The notes beneath the pieces were generated by a model. That model saw only the letters and a list, made by a program, of their open reading frames with translations, was not told the origin of the DNA and did no database searches. Below, one piece after another: positions 1 through 10,869 of a stretch of 43,276 nucleotides of DNA. The translations under genes and the position numbers were made by a program. The DNA lies in NCBI GenBank assembly GCA_023375785.1, contig SZWC01000578.1:192803-236078 (forward strand), read 5' to 3'. The stretch is from Penium margaritaceum. Taxonomy: Eukaryota > Streptophyta > Zygnematophyceae > Desmidiales > Peniaceae. Within the stretch, counting starts at the first letter, position 1. Each line of letters starts with the position of its first letter.

Positions 1-62
<62 letters not shown>
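1..62. repeat. (AG)n microsatellite
   Basis: Nearly pure AG dinucleotide run with one GGG interruption near base 33. The window's other end is the complementary (CT)n run, so both edges of this sequence lie in low-complexity DNA. Confidence 0.97.
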
Positions 63-65
<3 letters not shown>

Positions 66-1216
66 CATAAGTAATGTTGTCAAAGTACGGTCGAGAAATA
101 CTTCTTCAAGGCCGCTGTAAATATTTCTAGGGCGTTTGTGAGTCTGAACAGCATCACCGTGAACTCAAACTTCACTTCACGTATCAGTTACCTAACATCA
201 TCTTATCCATTTCCTCTATAGATATGCGGATTTGATGATAGCCACTCCGTAGGTTATTATTGGTGAAAGTCTTTGCTCCGTTGAGTTGATCAAAACGTTT
301 GTCTGCTTAAGGAAGGGGATAGCGGTTCTTGATGGTAATGCAATTCAACACCTTATAGTCTACTCACATCCATATTTTGCTTGTTTTCTTCTTGATAAAA
401 AACTAAAGCTATGACATTGGTGATGTAGAATGACCGAATGAATTATCAATGGAGCATCTTGTCTAGCCATTCTTTCAGCTTGCTCGTGGTCACTCATCTG
501 ATGGGTTCCCTCAACCATCAATCTGCTGCCTTGCTTCAAGTCTATCTGATTGTTACGGTTGTATTGTGGAGGTGGTTTTTGGGGTGTTTTTTCGGGAAAA
601 ACCCCAGTTTCCAATTCTTCAACAAGTGAAGCAAACTCCTTAGGCACGGTTGCAAATCATTGAAATATCAAGGCATATGAGGATGATGTTACCATTTCCA
701 CTGTTGTGATCTCCTCTCTTTCCCTGGTTCCACATGGACGAGCCATGCATGTGCTTCGCGTTAAAGGTGTTGCTTGGTAATGTTAAGCGGTATTGGCCGC
801 TTCCATGGACTCGTGGCTGCCACTTCCTTTTACCGCTTGCATCGACTTGTCACGATTCAATGCAAGCAGACGGTCGTGACCGATTGGGATGGGAGGGTCT
901 CCAAGACACCAAAACAAGCCCAGGGATTAAACCCGCCCCCCCAAACCAATTGTAATTCATAAACTTCAGGATGCTTCCACTAGTGGTGGAATTTTGGTGT
1001 GATTATAACCATCATGTTTTCTCTACCTTCCTGTATGTTGCATAGGAAAGGAGTGTGTGTTGTTTTAGTGTAGAGTCGTGTTTGGATTGTCTTATTTTTC
1101 CTTCCACAAAGGATTTGGGCTACTTTTTATCATGCGTGGATAAGGCATTCTTGAAGGGGGTAGGGTATGGTCGCTAGGATAGCCGGGATACCTTCATTTT
1201 TGGATTGAGCCCATCT
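63..1216. other. No gene seen; decayed intergenic DNA
   Basis: Only short, overlapping open frames without recognisable motifs occur here. The block may hold the 3' flank of the LINE relic that follows, but I see no poly(A) tail or target duplication that would mark its end. Confidence 0.5.
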
Positions 1217-3325
1217 CTAATGCCAGAGATGGTGCAATGTGGTGGCTCGTGTGATTTCCCATATGATGCGCCCATTGGTAGGAGTGGTGTGTCCAAGGAG
1301 GTTGTTGGATGACATGGATGCGGTTTTGGGAAAGAGGGTGGTGAAGAGGATGCAGAGGCATTCTAATATTGGTTGGATGTCGCTACATGGCACAAAAAAA
1401 CAATCGATGGTCTCTGGTTCGTTACAGTGTTGGCACAATGGGGACAGAAGGGAGAGGAGGAAGCGGTATTTGTGGTCAACTCGGATGGATCTATGGATTG
1501 TTTAGAGCATAACATGTTGTGGCCGAAGAGAATAGGGTTGTTGAGGAGGTTGTCGTGGGTGTATCACCATTAGAATACGGCATTGAGATATTCTTCTTTC
1601 CATTTCTATTTATACATTGCTGTCATGTTTTCCAGTCTGAGGAAGGTTTTGTAAAGATCTTGGAAAGATGGGTTTCTATTCTGAATTATGTAGCTAGGGA
1701 TTTCTGGTTGGTGTGGTGTGCCTGGAATTTTTTTCTTTTTGACGTATACTAGTGCTCAGTCTGGCCCGAGAAGGGTTGGGGTTGGACCCATAGATGGCGG
1801 CACAAACGTCCCATGATAGAGGGTAATCCTAGATATTGGGGCTTCATTTTCATAGACAATAGATAATGGAAATAGGAATTCCAGTGAGAGAGAGTAGAGT
1901 AATGCAAGAGGTATGTTTATAGATACCCACGATGAAAAGTGGTATTGTCAGTATGGGGACCCAGGACAGAGAAAGGTGGTCTCGGACTTCCTCAAGGTCT
2001 TATATCTGGCTCAAGGTGGGTGCATGTTTTAGCGTCTGGGAGAGAAGTTGAGGGTTGAAAAGGTACCTCACCTGTATCTTGCAAGAAAGGAGGAAGCATT
2101 ATGAAGGAGGAATGCTAAAGGGTTGGGAGTTTGTTTGGAGGAAGTGTTTGTTGTAGGCTACATATTCCAGGGAGATGTTTTACCAAGTGAGGTCTGGGAA
2201 AAGGATTGTGGGGTTGATGTCTAAGAAGCAAAAGAGGTATTGCCTCCACGTTGCCCTCGACTGGAGGTTGTGGATGAGAGAGGAAGAAGTGTCATTATTG
2301 GATAGGTATTGGATGTCTATAAAATTTTTTTTTTCCATTTGTCTCGTGGAGGCGCCAAGTAGTCATAGATCCATTTTGCATTTTGCAATCGAATAAGGTG
2401 TGAGGGCCATTTAACCGCTATGCATCGTTTCGCTCGTGTGCACATGATCGTCTTTGGTGGTCTGCGGGGGATTTGTGGGAAGACAAGAATTGTGCGAGAG
2501 CATTGGTTAGTGAGGTAAGATGGTATGGCACGGGAGGTAGGGTGGACGAGTAGTAAAGGAACATTGAGTTGAGGTAGGAGTTTATGGCGACCAATTTTTT
2601 TGAAGTGGGCTTTGGAAGTTGTTCCACACGGGGTATGGCTGCTTTGAGCTTGCACACAATGGGGTCCCTAGTTGTCCTGGTCGTTGGTGTTGAGTGAAAT
2701 TGGATGCCTTGAATGCAGACTGGGCCGTGTGTGACTGAGAAGGGGATCGGGTTGGTATGTGGGTATGCTGTCCGAGAGGGAGGGTGATTGATTAAGTGGG
2801 GCTTGCTTTAAAGCCTATGTGGTTGGCGATCGTTTGGAGCACTTGTCAGGTTTGATTGAGTTCTGTGACTGAGTGGATAAGTAAAACTGTACCGTTTGCT
2901 TATCCCTCAAGATGTTGATAGTCAAAAGGATAGAGATGGGACGCCTAGGAGGTGTTATTTGACGTATGCCGAGATAGATTCCATGGCATGGATGAAGAGG
3001 GGAGGTGCCAGGGACACCCTTGGCGGACTAGAATGAAAGGTAATGGTGGGGGAGATCTTACAATGGTAAGATCATTGATGAGAAATTGTGTGGGTATGTT
3101 TTTATGTAAGAGTTGAACCCACTTCATGAACTCTAGTGGGATGCTGAGATAAAGTATTACGTGCATGACATATAGTTTGCTAAAGGTGTCGAATGATTTT
3201 TCAGAGCCTGTTACAAGAAACTATAGTTATTTGCTATAGATTTCTTAATGCTTGACATCATGGAGCCAAGAGAGTGTGTGTTGGATGTTACGTCCTTTGA
3301 CAAAGCCCGTTTGGAGACTGGTTGA
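1217..3325 (-). pseudogene. Decayed LINE (non-LTR retrotransposon) ORF2: reverse transcriptase and C-terminal zinc-finger relic
   Basis: Read on the minus strand, the block at 3325-3240 gives LQTGFVKGRNIQHTLSWLHD, matching the LINE RT fingers motif of the Q-x-GFVxGR-x-I type. It is followed by an EKSFDTFS segment (position of the K-A-F/Y-D block) and, at 3166-2945, by IPLEFMKWVQLL ... LVRQGCP, the VRQGCPLSP block of LINE RTs. Further downstream, 1438-1217 contains CQHCNEPETIDCFFVPC, which fits the zf-RVT cysteine/histidine cluster found after the RT domain in plant LINEs. The reading frame shifts and has many stops, and I could not place the catalytic YADD box. Order and spacing (RT first, Cys cluster about 1.8 kb later) agree with one old ORF2. 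The endonuclease end was not identified. Confidence 0.62.
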
Positions 3326-5605
3326 GACGATTTGTGAAAAAACTTGCTAAGATCTTATATTCCATGCTAAAAAGTGATATGGGTCTCTAGTAACAAGTAC
3401 TAATTGCACGCCCACAAAATTCATGCCCGGCTAGACCCAGTAAACCATTCCACCTCACTCTTAGTGGAAATCACACCAATCTCTCACATTCAAATCCCAA
3501 CTTCTATTGCAGACGATTATGTAGGCAACCTTGTACAACTCACCTTTCGCATCCACCTTCTCACCAAAGGCAAAGGATATCGGTGACTTACTGCGTTCCT
3601 CCTCCAACGACCGTGGGCTCAGATAAAGGCTCCCCATCCCTTATCAGTTCTTGGTCCCACTCCAAACCCGCAATTGTTCGGGAATTAAAAGATTTCAGCC
3701 AACAGGAATCCTGATACACATAGAAAAGCAAAGCCCATATGCAACAGAAGCTAGCAACAACCAGTAGAATCCATGCAACATCTCCCTCCATGGTAGATGC
3801 CACAAACACGACCCGATGGGATAACCTCCTCGCCAACTACCTCAATACACGCACTTCTTTCATACATCAAATTACAAACATCAACTTGCACGCTTAGACA
3901 ATGCTCTCCTCCGAAGTTTTGCCTCCTGATGGTAGAACAGAAAACGCAAAATACTATCCTTGAACTCACAAACGCTATGGGGAAAAACGTCTAAGGCCAA
4001 CGTGACATTGAGGAAAAGGCATGTTGTTACTTCCAGGGCATATAAAAACATTAAAGGCAAGTTCATACATACCTCAAAATCCCTCCACCAGCCACCACAG
4101 TCACCGAGCTAAAGGTCATAGGAGCATCCCCAACTAGCCCCGTCACACCTTATGCGGAAACAACCTCCATTTCATAAAAACCTTATTTCATTCTCATCAT
4201 AATGAGACAAGGATAAAATATTTCCGAATCCGGGGACGCGGGCTATCACCACTACACTGGCCGTGAGAATAGTGTCCCTATCCGAATAAGAGCTCTGTCA
4301 GACCTCAACCGGTTGCCCCTCAAAACACAAAAGGCGGGAGAGTTTTGATAAAAAACCAATATGGATGTACGAGATGGCTTCGTTCATAAAGACGTGCTCT
4401 ACGATGGCTTCATATGACACGACAACGTTTATGATGGGCCAAGTACCGGTTGCCTTCAGTGTGGTCCAATGGCGGACCCTCTGATTCTTCTCCCTGATTT
4501 TGCCAAGCGAAGCCCACCCTGCACATTGGGAGGGTGGGTGCTGATGTGCTCTAGCTCACACGAATTCAATCAGGCCGGTGGACTCGGCCGAACTTGGAGG
4601 GATTGCATGAAAGCATCAACGTGAGTCAACGTACAGACTCTTTCATATCGTTCGTCCATAACGAGTTTATTGTTAAAATTCTCCCACCTTTTGTGTTTTG
4701 AGGGGCCACCAATTGAAGACGGTGGTCCACATTTGCCGGTTTGTGGCATGGCAGAGGAAGCACGCGCGGTAAAGGGGGTCATGCGAGCTGATGTGGCATT
4801 GCGAGCCCTTTACGAGCTGGTTTGGCTTGCAGAAAGAAATAATGAGTCACCGTGGATGTGCCGTGCTTGGCAGCTTCACGGCAGGTCGAGCGTACTGTCT
4901 TACTATTGGATATGCCATTCAAAGCCACTTCTACCGCATGGCATCGCTGCCGTGATTCAACTTCCACGTGGAGTTTCGACATGCCACATACTTTAGCGAC
5001 AGGTGTTGGTTTTTGTCTCACATCTCTCACTTTTACTCTGTTTTGTCCTCCCGGTTTGTGTACATCAGCGTGTAGTTGACTGACGGCGAGACGTGACGCT
5101 GATGGAGTGTCGCCCGGTGGAGCCGATGCACGCTGAAGCCTGCACGTAGTTTGCTGGAGCCTCCTCCCTCCTTCGTGCTCAGCTCCATCGGCAGACCTCC
5201 TCAGTAGTCATGTCGCCAACAGGCACTGTCGCTGCATATGCTCTTTGCACATTTCCAGTACCGTGTTTGACTGTGCTGTTGTATTCGTAGTGCTATGTCA
5301 TGCCTAGGGTCCAAGTTTCATGATTTTCTGGAACTGTTTATACCGGGGGTTAGCGTAGACAACCATAACTCCTCACTGCTATTTTTCCAGCTGATTCTGA
5401 CTACGTTCGCAGGATGCCTATTATGTTATGGTCCAGTTTTCAGGCAAAACGGACGATGCCCGGGTTTTGGGCTGTCGACCGTCTGGCAGGGCTTGCCGGG
5501 AAAACCCTGCCTGCGAGAAAATAGGTCTATTTTCTGATTGGCTGGTTAGCTGAGTAAAAATCTCTACAGAGCTGGGAGGGAGCTAGAACTTGGAGGGGTC
5601 TCCCA
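3326..5605. other. No gene recognised; probably old LINE upstream part and unique DNA
   Basis: The minus strand directly upstream of the LINE RT block could hold its endonuclease/linker region, but no motif convinced me. The block at 4240-5600 has short open frames only. No reverse transcriptase that would complete the neighbouring Copia relic is visible at 5200-5600. Confidence 0.45.
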
Positions 5606-5889
5606 TTATTGCTTATTCTTTTGGTGCTCCTGATGGAGCAAGGCATAGCCCAAAGCCGACCCTGGATGTAGGCCACCGATGACTGACAGTGTGGCCAAGC
5701 CAAGTGCATTGGTGCCGGGGTCCCCACTCACGACAGTGGGAGTGGATCTTACATGAGGTGAGGAGCCTCGTGGGATGACAGGGGGTTGTGGAGTGAGAGG
5801 ACCTGAGGAGGCTGCATGAGTGCTCACTGTCGGCCTGGGTCTGAGGCTCCTGCCCGGACCACGTGTATAGCACGCCGATACGGACGGGT

Positions 5890-6405
5890 CAGCCGGCCTT
5901 GAGAGGCTGGCGGACACGAACGGTGCAGCCGGCCCTGCGGGGCGCTGGACGCGGATGGGGCAGCCGACCCTGAGGGGCTGGTGGCCACGGACGGGGCAGC
6001 CGGCCCGAGGGGCTGGAGGACGCGGACGGGGCAGCCTGCCCTGTGGAGCTGGCGGACACGGACAGGGCAGCCCGGCCCTGAGGGACTCTCGCGGACAGGG
6101 CAGCCGGCGTTGAGGGGCTGACGGACATGGACGGGACAACCGGCCCTGAGGGGCTGTCGGGCAAAGATGGGGCAGCCGGCCTTGAGGGGCTGGCGGACAC
6201 AGATGGGGCAGCCGGCCCTGAGGGGCTGGCGGGCACAGACGAGGCAGCCGGTCCTGAGGGACTGGCGGGCACGGGCGAGGCAGCCGGCCCTGAGGGACTG
6301 TGGGACATAGATGGGACTGCCAGCTCTGAGGGGCTGGCGGACACGGACGGGACAGCCGAATCTGATGGGTTGTTGGATACGGATGGGCAGCCAGCGTAGA
6401 CGGAC
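5890..6405 (-). repeat. 36-bp minisatellite after the Copia integrase
   Basis: About 14 imperfect copies of a 36-bp GC-rich unit, seen on the plus strand as variants of GGGGCAGCCGGCCCTGAGGG followed by GCTGGCGGACACGGAC-like sequence. As the unit is a multiple of 3 without stops in several frames, it gives long open frames on both strands: minus-strand readings PAPQGRLPRPCP or SPSGPAASPVPA, and plus-strand DGAAGPEGLADT. The Ser/Pro-rich reading resembles the low-complexity linker often found between Copia integrase and RT, so I infer expansion of a linker segment. The other readings are by-products. Confidence 0.85.
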
Positions 6406-7725
6406 CCGTGGGCGTAGACGATGGAACGCCTGAACGCGGCTGGACAGAGGACGGACCCACCACTCCCCCACGCAATGGGAGGAACATCGATGCGCCGGAG
6501 TGAACGAGGTCGCGGGGAAACAAGACCTCAAAGAAGAGGGCATTGCGGGACTCGACAATGCAGTTTCGGGTAGGATCCCACAAGTACCATGCCTTTGACT
6601 GATGTGAGATGCCAAGGAAGGTGCACGGATGACCGTGAGGCTCGAGCTTACCACCTTGGTGTGGGACAGGCAACCACACAATGGCTACGCAGCCCCAGAT
6701 CCGAGCCGGACGCAGGTCGGGGCGTTCTCCACACCAGTGCTGGTATGGGGTGGACTGACGGGAAATGGATCCTTGGGGAATCCAGTTCCAGGCCCACGTC
6801 ATGTACGCCATGGCCTCGAAGTAGAAGCCGTCAGAGATGCTGGATTCGACCCGCATGGTGCGGATGGCGTCGGCCATGGTGCGATTCCATCACTCGGAGA
6901 CGACGTTCTGGGCTGGCGTGTAAGGCACCGATGTCTCATGATGGACACCACGGGAGGCAAGGAAGAGTGTGGTCTCACCCATAAACTCACCCCTACGATC
7001 AGAACGGAAGCGGGGGAGAGGGAAACCATACTCGCGTTCAGCACGGACAAGCCAGTCCCAAATGGTGGAAGCGATGTCGTTATTCTGCCGAAGGGAGAAG
7101 ACCCAGCGAAAGCGAGAACAGTCATCCGTACGTGTCAGGACATAAGGACCGTGCTCACCGTCTGACTCTCTCGGGATGGGACCCATGACATCAAAGTGAA
7201 CTAGGTTGATTGGGGCGGACGCTTGAGAGACACAGAGGGGGTAGGTGGAATGGTGCATCTTCGCATGAGCGCAATCAATCCACTCGGTGGGACACGGCAA
7301 AGGAAAGGAGGCTAGGTTAAGGCCCGTGGCTGGCTGCGTGCAAAGCATGCTGTCAACAGCAGTAGAGTGGACGTAATTGAGGCAGCAATGCAGGAGAAGC
7401 GTGTGCTGCAGAGACAATGTGCTAGTAACAAAAACGTGGCCAACGTCAGCCGATGAGGAGGGAACAGAGGTAGAAGTGGAAAGGCGCGGTACATGCCACA
7501 AGTTGCCACGGGCAGTGGCATGCAAAACGACACGACTAGATGGATGCAACAATACAGTGCCCACACCATGCGAATGCAAAACATCTATGCTCACGCGATC
7601 AAGGACGGTGATAAACAAGAGGCTGAGCTCAAGGATAGGGACAAAGAGAACATCAGTCAAGAGGACATCAACAGCTAGACCATGGAAACAAACGACGCCG
7701 ATACCACGAACGAGAAACACCTAAC
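6406..7725 (-). pseudogene. Copia integrase, degenerate
   Basis: The catalytic core is clear: VHFDVMGPIPRESDGEHGPY (first Asp), FRSDRRGEFMG (second Asp) and YTPAQNVVSE (Glu), so all three D,D,E residues can still be read. Just after the Glu the codon expected to be Arg is TGA (6890-6892), then WNRTMADAIRTM resumes in the same frame, and the C-terminal part runs on through PTYLFGC-like positions (ARIWGCVAIVWLPVPHQGGK). The upstream HHCC zinc finger is damaged: the last cysteine pair reads DCAHAKMHH instead of C-x-x-C. The frame is open from 7720 apart from this one stop. A frameshift near 7730 separates it from the protease. Not functional as it stands. Confidence 0.85.
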
Positions 7726-7880
7726 CATAACTCATCCAAATCCGGTGACATCAGCGACGGGACCAAGAACACTTAAAGCCTCGTGCGAGGCCGTCATGTG
7801 ATGTATGGCCCCGGAGTCGATGATCCAAGTCTCTGACGGATCCTGGACCAGTGTGGCCACGTCGCTGACAGTCACATGGC
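7726..7880 (-). pseudogene. Copia aspartic protease fragment
   Basis: Minus-strand translation gives ETWIIDSGAIHHMTASHEAL, the classic Copia protease active-site block W-x-x-DSGA-x-x-H-M. The catalytic DSG is encoded at 7818-7810. The following part of the fold (the ...DVLFVP.LELSLL segment) lies in another frame just downstream, which places a frameshift near 7730. In an intact element this enzyme would cut the Gag-Pol polyprotein. Confidence 0.82.
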
Positions 7881-8379
7881 AATGGGCGAGCGACGCTGAC
7901 GAAATGGACGGAGGGGCAAACTGGAACTGCTAGTCATCCAGCCATGCGACATCATAACGTAGAGGAGCAGGGGGGTAAGGCACGGCAGAGGACAGGACGG
8001 ACGGAGATATAGGACATGATCATAGCACCAACTCTGTAATGTAGGATAGGGAGGAACTAGCGACTACGCAACTCGCACGTCCCTGGGAAGGAGTGCAAGG
8101 AAGGCCGAGCTGGAATGCGATGAACTGCTCCAGCTGGTGCTCGCGGGTAGAGGGTCCGACGAAGTAGACCGTCTATAGTGTAACGGTGCCGGAGTCCAAG
8201 AAAGGGGAGGAAGGCGCCCGGGATGGAGGAGCGGGCACGGACGGCTGTGCAGGAGGTTGCGATGGGGTCGTCGCGAGCGGCGCAAATATAGTGGGAGCAG
8301 CGACAGTCAAGGCAGAGGTGGAAAGGCAAAGCTCGTGCTGGCAACACATGGTGGTGATGACGGGAGCCTCATCAGTCAA

Positions 8380-9330
8380 GAGCGGACACGTCTACCACCT
8401 GTGTCCTGACTGGCCACAGTTGTGGCAGACGAGGCTGGCTCTGCCGGATCCGCTAGTCTATTGCTGAGGACACTTGCCCTTCTTACCCCTCTTCTTTTTC
8501 TTGCCAATTGAGGAGGCACCGGAAGACGCTGCTGCTGCTGGGGCGGCAACAGCCATGGAGGCAACAGCAAGAGAGGCGAGGGATTCCGTGCGATGGATGT
8601 GTGACTCTTGACGAGCCTCCTTGATGGAGAGGAAGAGCTCGTCCGCCCAGGGCATGAGGGTACCTTGGGCAACCATCGCGGCAAGGACGTCTTGGGAGTA
8701 GTGGACGAAGATGTCGGAGAAGGGTTTGGTGTCACCGTTTTGATGGTCAGTGCACGGAAAGAGGGGGCGGCGCGGCATCGCCAAGGCGATACATGAGGAC
8801 CTCTGCGTGCTGCCAATAGGAGGTGACCGTCTCGGTCTCTCCCATGCAAAGGGAGTTGAACTACCGGAGCAGGTGTCTGGTCTTAGCGTCAGTGGACAGG
8901 CGATGAGGGCACGTGAGTACGTGCCACGCTGCTGGCGGGTCAGAGAGTGCGCCAGTGGTGAGTTCGCTGCGGAAGGGCTCAAGGGCAAGACGTGCGGCTG
9001 GAGGGGCCACAGGGACGAGGGCATGCACAACGCGACTGGCGTCATAGACCTGGTCGGCCTGGGTGGAGTCGAAGGGCAGGACATTATAGGGCCACAAGCC
9101 CTCGCCCTGTACCCAGATCCGGAAGCTGAGCTCCTTGCTCTGGAACTGGTCACCAACATGAAGTGGCAACGACGGGGTTTCGAAGTCCTTTGGCCTACGG
9201 CCGGCACCCAGAGTGGGGCCTAGGACTGAAGTAACTGTCTGCTATTGGCGCATGGTGTGTCTTTGCGCCAGGAACTGCGTGGCATAGGATACCGCAGGGC
9301 TTGCGAACCCGGGTGGAACAAATGATGCTT
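8380..9330 (-). pseudogene. Copia Gag (capsid/nucleocapsid), degenerate
   Basis: Minus-strand reading, split over two frames: LHVGDQFQSKELSFRIWVQG ... WHVLTCPHRLSTDAKTRHLL, then SFNSLCMGETETVTSYWQHA-like sequence and DIFVHYSQDVLAAMVAQG, a typical Copia gag layout. It ends in a lysine-rich stretch (GKKKKRGKKGK) and a nucleocapsid zinc knuckle at 8427-8386, CHNCGQSGHRW-stop-TC, i.e. C-x2-C-x4-H-x4-C with all four ligands kept but a TAG inside the last spacer. Upstream, the same reading enters a long Gln-rich N-terminus (toward 9860) with many TAG codons among CAG/CAA. Confidence 0.8.
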
Positions 9331-10800
9331 GCTGACGTTGCTGCAGCTGCTACGACAGTTGTTGCTACTACTGTGGCGGCAGGTGCTCATGCTACTGCTA
9401 CGGCTGCTATTGCAGTGATGGTGTCGGCAGCTGTAGTGCTACTAGCTGCTGTGTCAATGTTGCGAGCTACTGGCGCAAAGCGACGAGTGGATGTGTCGAG
9501 CCAGCATGACCTACGACAAAGCATGCATGGTGTTGGTGCTGTTGCTATTGCTGCTGCTACTGCTGTTGTTGCTGCTGTTGCTGTTACTGTTGCTACTGCT
9601 ATAGTGGCTATTGTTGCTGTTGTTGCTACTACTGTTGTTTCTGCCATTCCTGTTGCTGTTGCAACAACGGATGTTGTTGTTGCAGCGGCGGCGGCTACTG
9701 TTGTTGCTGCTGTTGTAAATGTTGCAGCTGTTCCTGGAAAGGAGGGTCGTCCAACAGAGGAGGACCCCTCTTCGTTCTATGCCATAGTTCCCCTCCTTGT
9801 GCCTTTTTCTTGTGCTGCTGATGTCACTAGTGATGTCAGTCTAGGATGGCTTTAGTTAGCAGTTGCTACTACATTATCTACATGGTTACTGCTGTAAAAT
9901 ATTTTTTTATGACATCAGTAGTGACGTCAATAGTGACATCAACTGAGGAAGGCTGCCGTCAGCAATGGCTGTTGCTGGAGCTGCTGCTGTATCAGCTGCA
10001 GGGTAGCTACTGCTATTGTTGTAGCTGCTGCTACTGCCACTACTGCTGCTGCTGCTGTTGCTGCTACTACTGCTGGTCTGCTATTGTTGTTGCTGCTCCT
10101 GCTGCTATTGCTGCGGTTGTTGTAGTAGTAGCGGTTGCAGCTACTAGTACAGTTGCTGCTACTGCCACTTTTGCTGCTGCTACTGTGGTTGCTGTTGCAG
10201 CAATAGTTGCTGCTGCTGCTGCCACGGTTGAGCTGATGCGTGCTGTTGCGGCCACTGTGGCTGTTGCAATGGCTGTGGTGGTGGCTGCAGCCGTTGCAGG
10301 GCCACCTGTGGGATGGGGGAATCTTTTGCGTTCCCCCTCCCTTTTTTTCTCTTTGCTTGCACAACGAGCTCGCTGCTCGCTGTGAGAAGCAAGCTCCGAG
10401 CAGTGAGCTCTTTTCCCTCTGCATGTTTCTTGCTACTTGCTGCAAGCAGCGAGCTTGCTTCTTGCAGCTAGCTGCTTGCTGCGAGCAGCAAGTTGCGAGC
10501 AGCTGCAGCTGCTGCTGTTTTTCGCGGTTGCTGCAGCTGTTGTTGCTGGCTGCTGCTGGTTGCTGCTGCCTGCTGCTCGCTATTGCTACTGCTGCAACTG
10601 ACTGCTGTTGCTGCTCGTTGCTGCTGCTACTACTGCTGCTACGAGCTTCCACTGCTACTGTTGCGAGCTGCTGCTTGCGGCTGCGGGCTGTTGCTGCTAC
10701 GAGCTACTACTGCTGCTGGCTGCTGCTGCTGTGCACGACTGCTGCTGGCTGCTGCTGCCACTGCTTGCTACTACTGCTTGCTGCTGCTGTCAGATACTGC
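9300..10800. repeat. CTG/TTG-CAG/CAA-rich trinucleotide DNA (Gln-rich gag front and beyond)
   Basis: Imperfect triplet DNA, GCTGCTGTTGCTACT-like on the plus strand. On the minus strand it reads as Gln runs broken by TAG, and from about 9760 to 9300 it is in frame with the Copia gag that follows. Around 10330-10510 it changes to GAGC/AGC-rich sequence. Open frames on the plus strand (Ala/Val/Leu/Cys-rich) only reflect the triplet composition. Confidence 0.8.
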
Positions 10801-10869
10801 ACCTAGATGACGTCGCCATGTGAGTCGTTGCCAACAATGAAGGTACGAACGAAGGTATACAACAACGAA

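Larger units (their letters stand above)
5606..9860 (-). mobile_element. Decayed Ty1/Copia LTR retrotransposon lacking reverse transcriptase
   Basis: On the minus strand the order is gag with zinc knuckle (about 9330-8386), aspartic protease (DSGA at 7818-7810), and integrase (about 7725-6406). Protease then integrase placed ahead of any RT is the Copia order. After the integrase the frame runs into a 36-bp minisatellite and ends at 5606 without any RT or RNase H. I found no LTR, PBS or polypurine tract, so this is an internal fragment truncated at its 3' side. Stops in the coding parts are mainly TAG at Gln-like positions and TGA at Arg-like positions. Confidence 0.8.

Noticed and set aside
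5606..6877. 423-codon proline-rich minus-strand protein
   Set aside because: The first part is Copia integrase C-terminus; the rest is the 36-bp minisatellite read in one of several open frames, not a distinct gene.
9301..10806. Ala/Val- and Leu/Cys-rich plus-strand proteins of 180-190 codons
   Set aside because: They are antisense readings of CAG/CAA triplet DNA that belongs to the Copia gag front.
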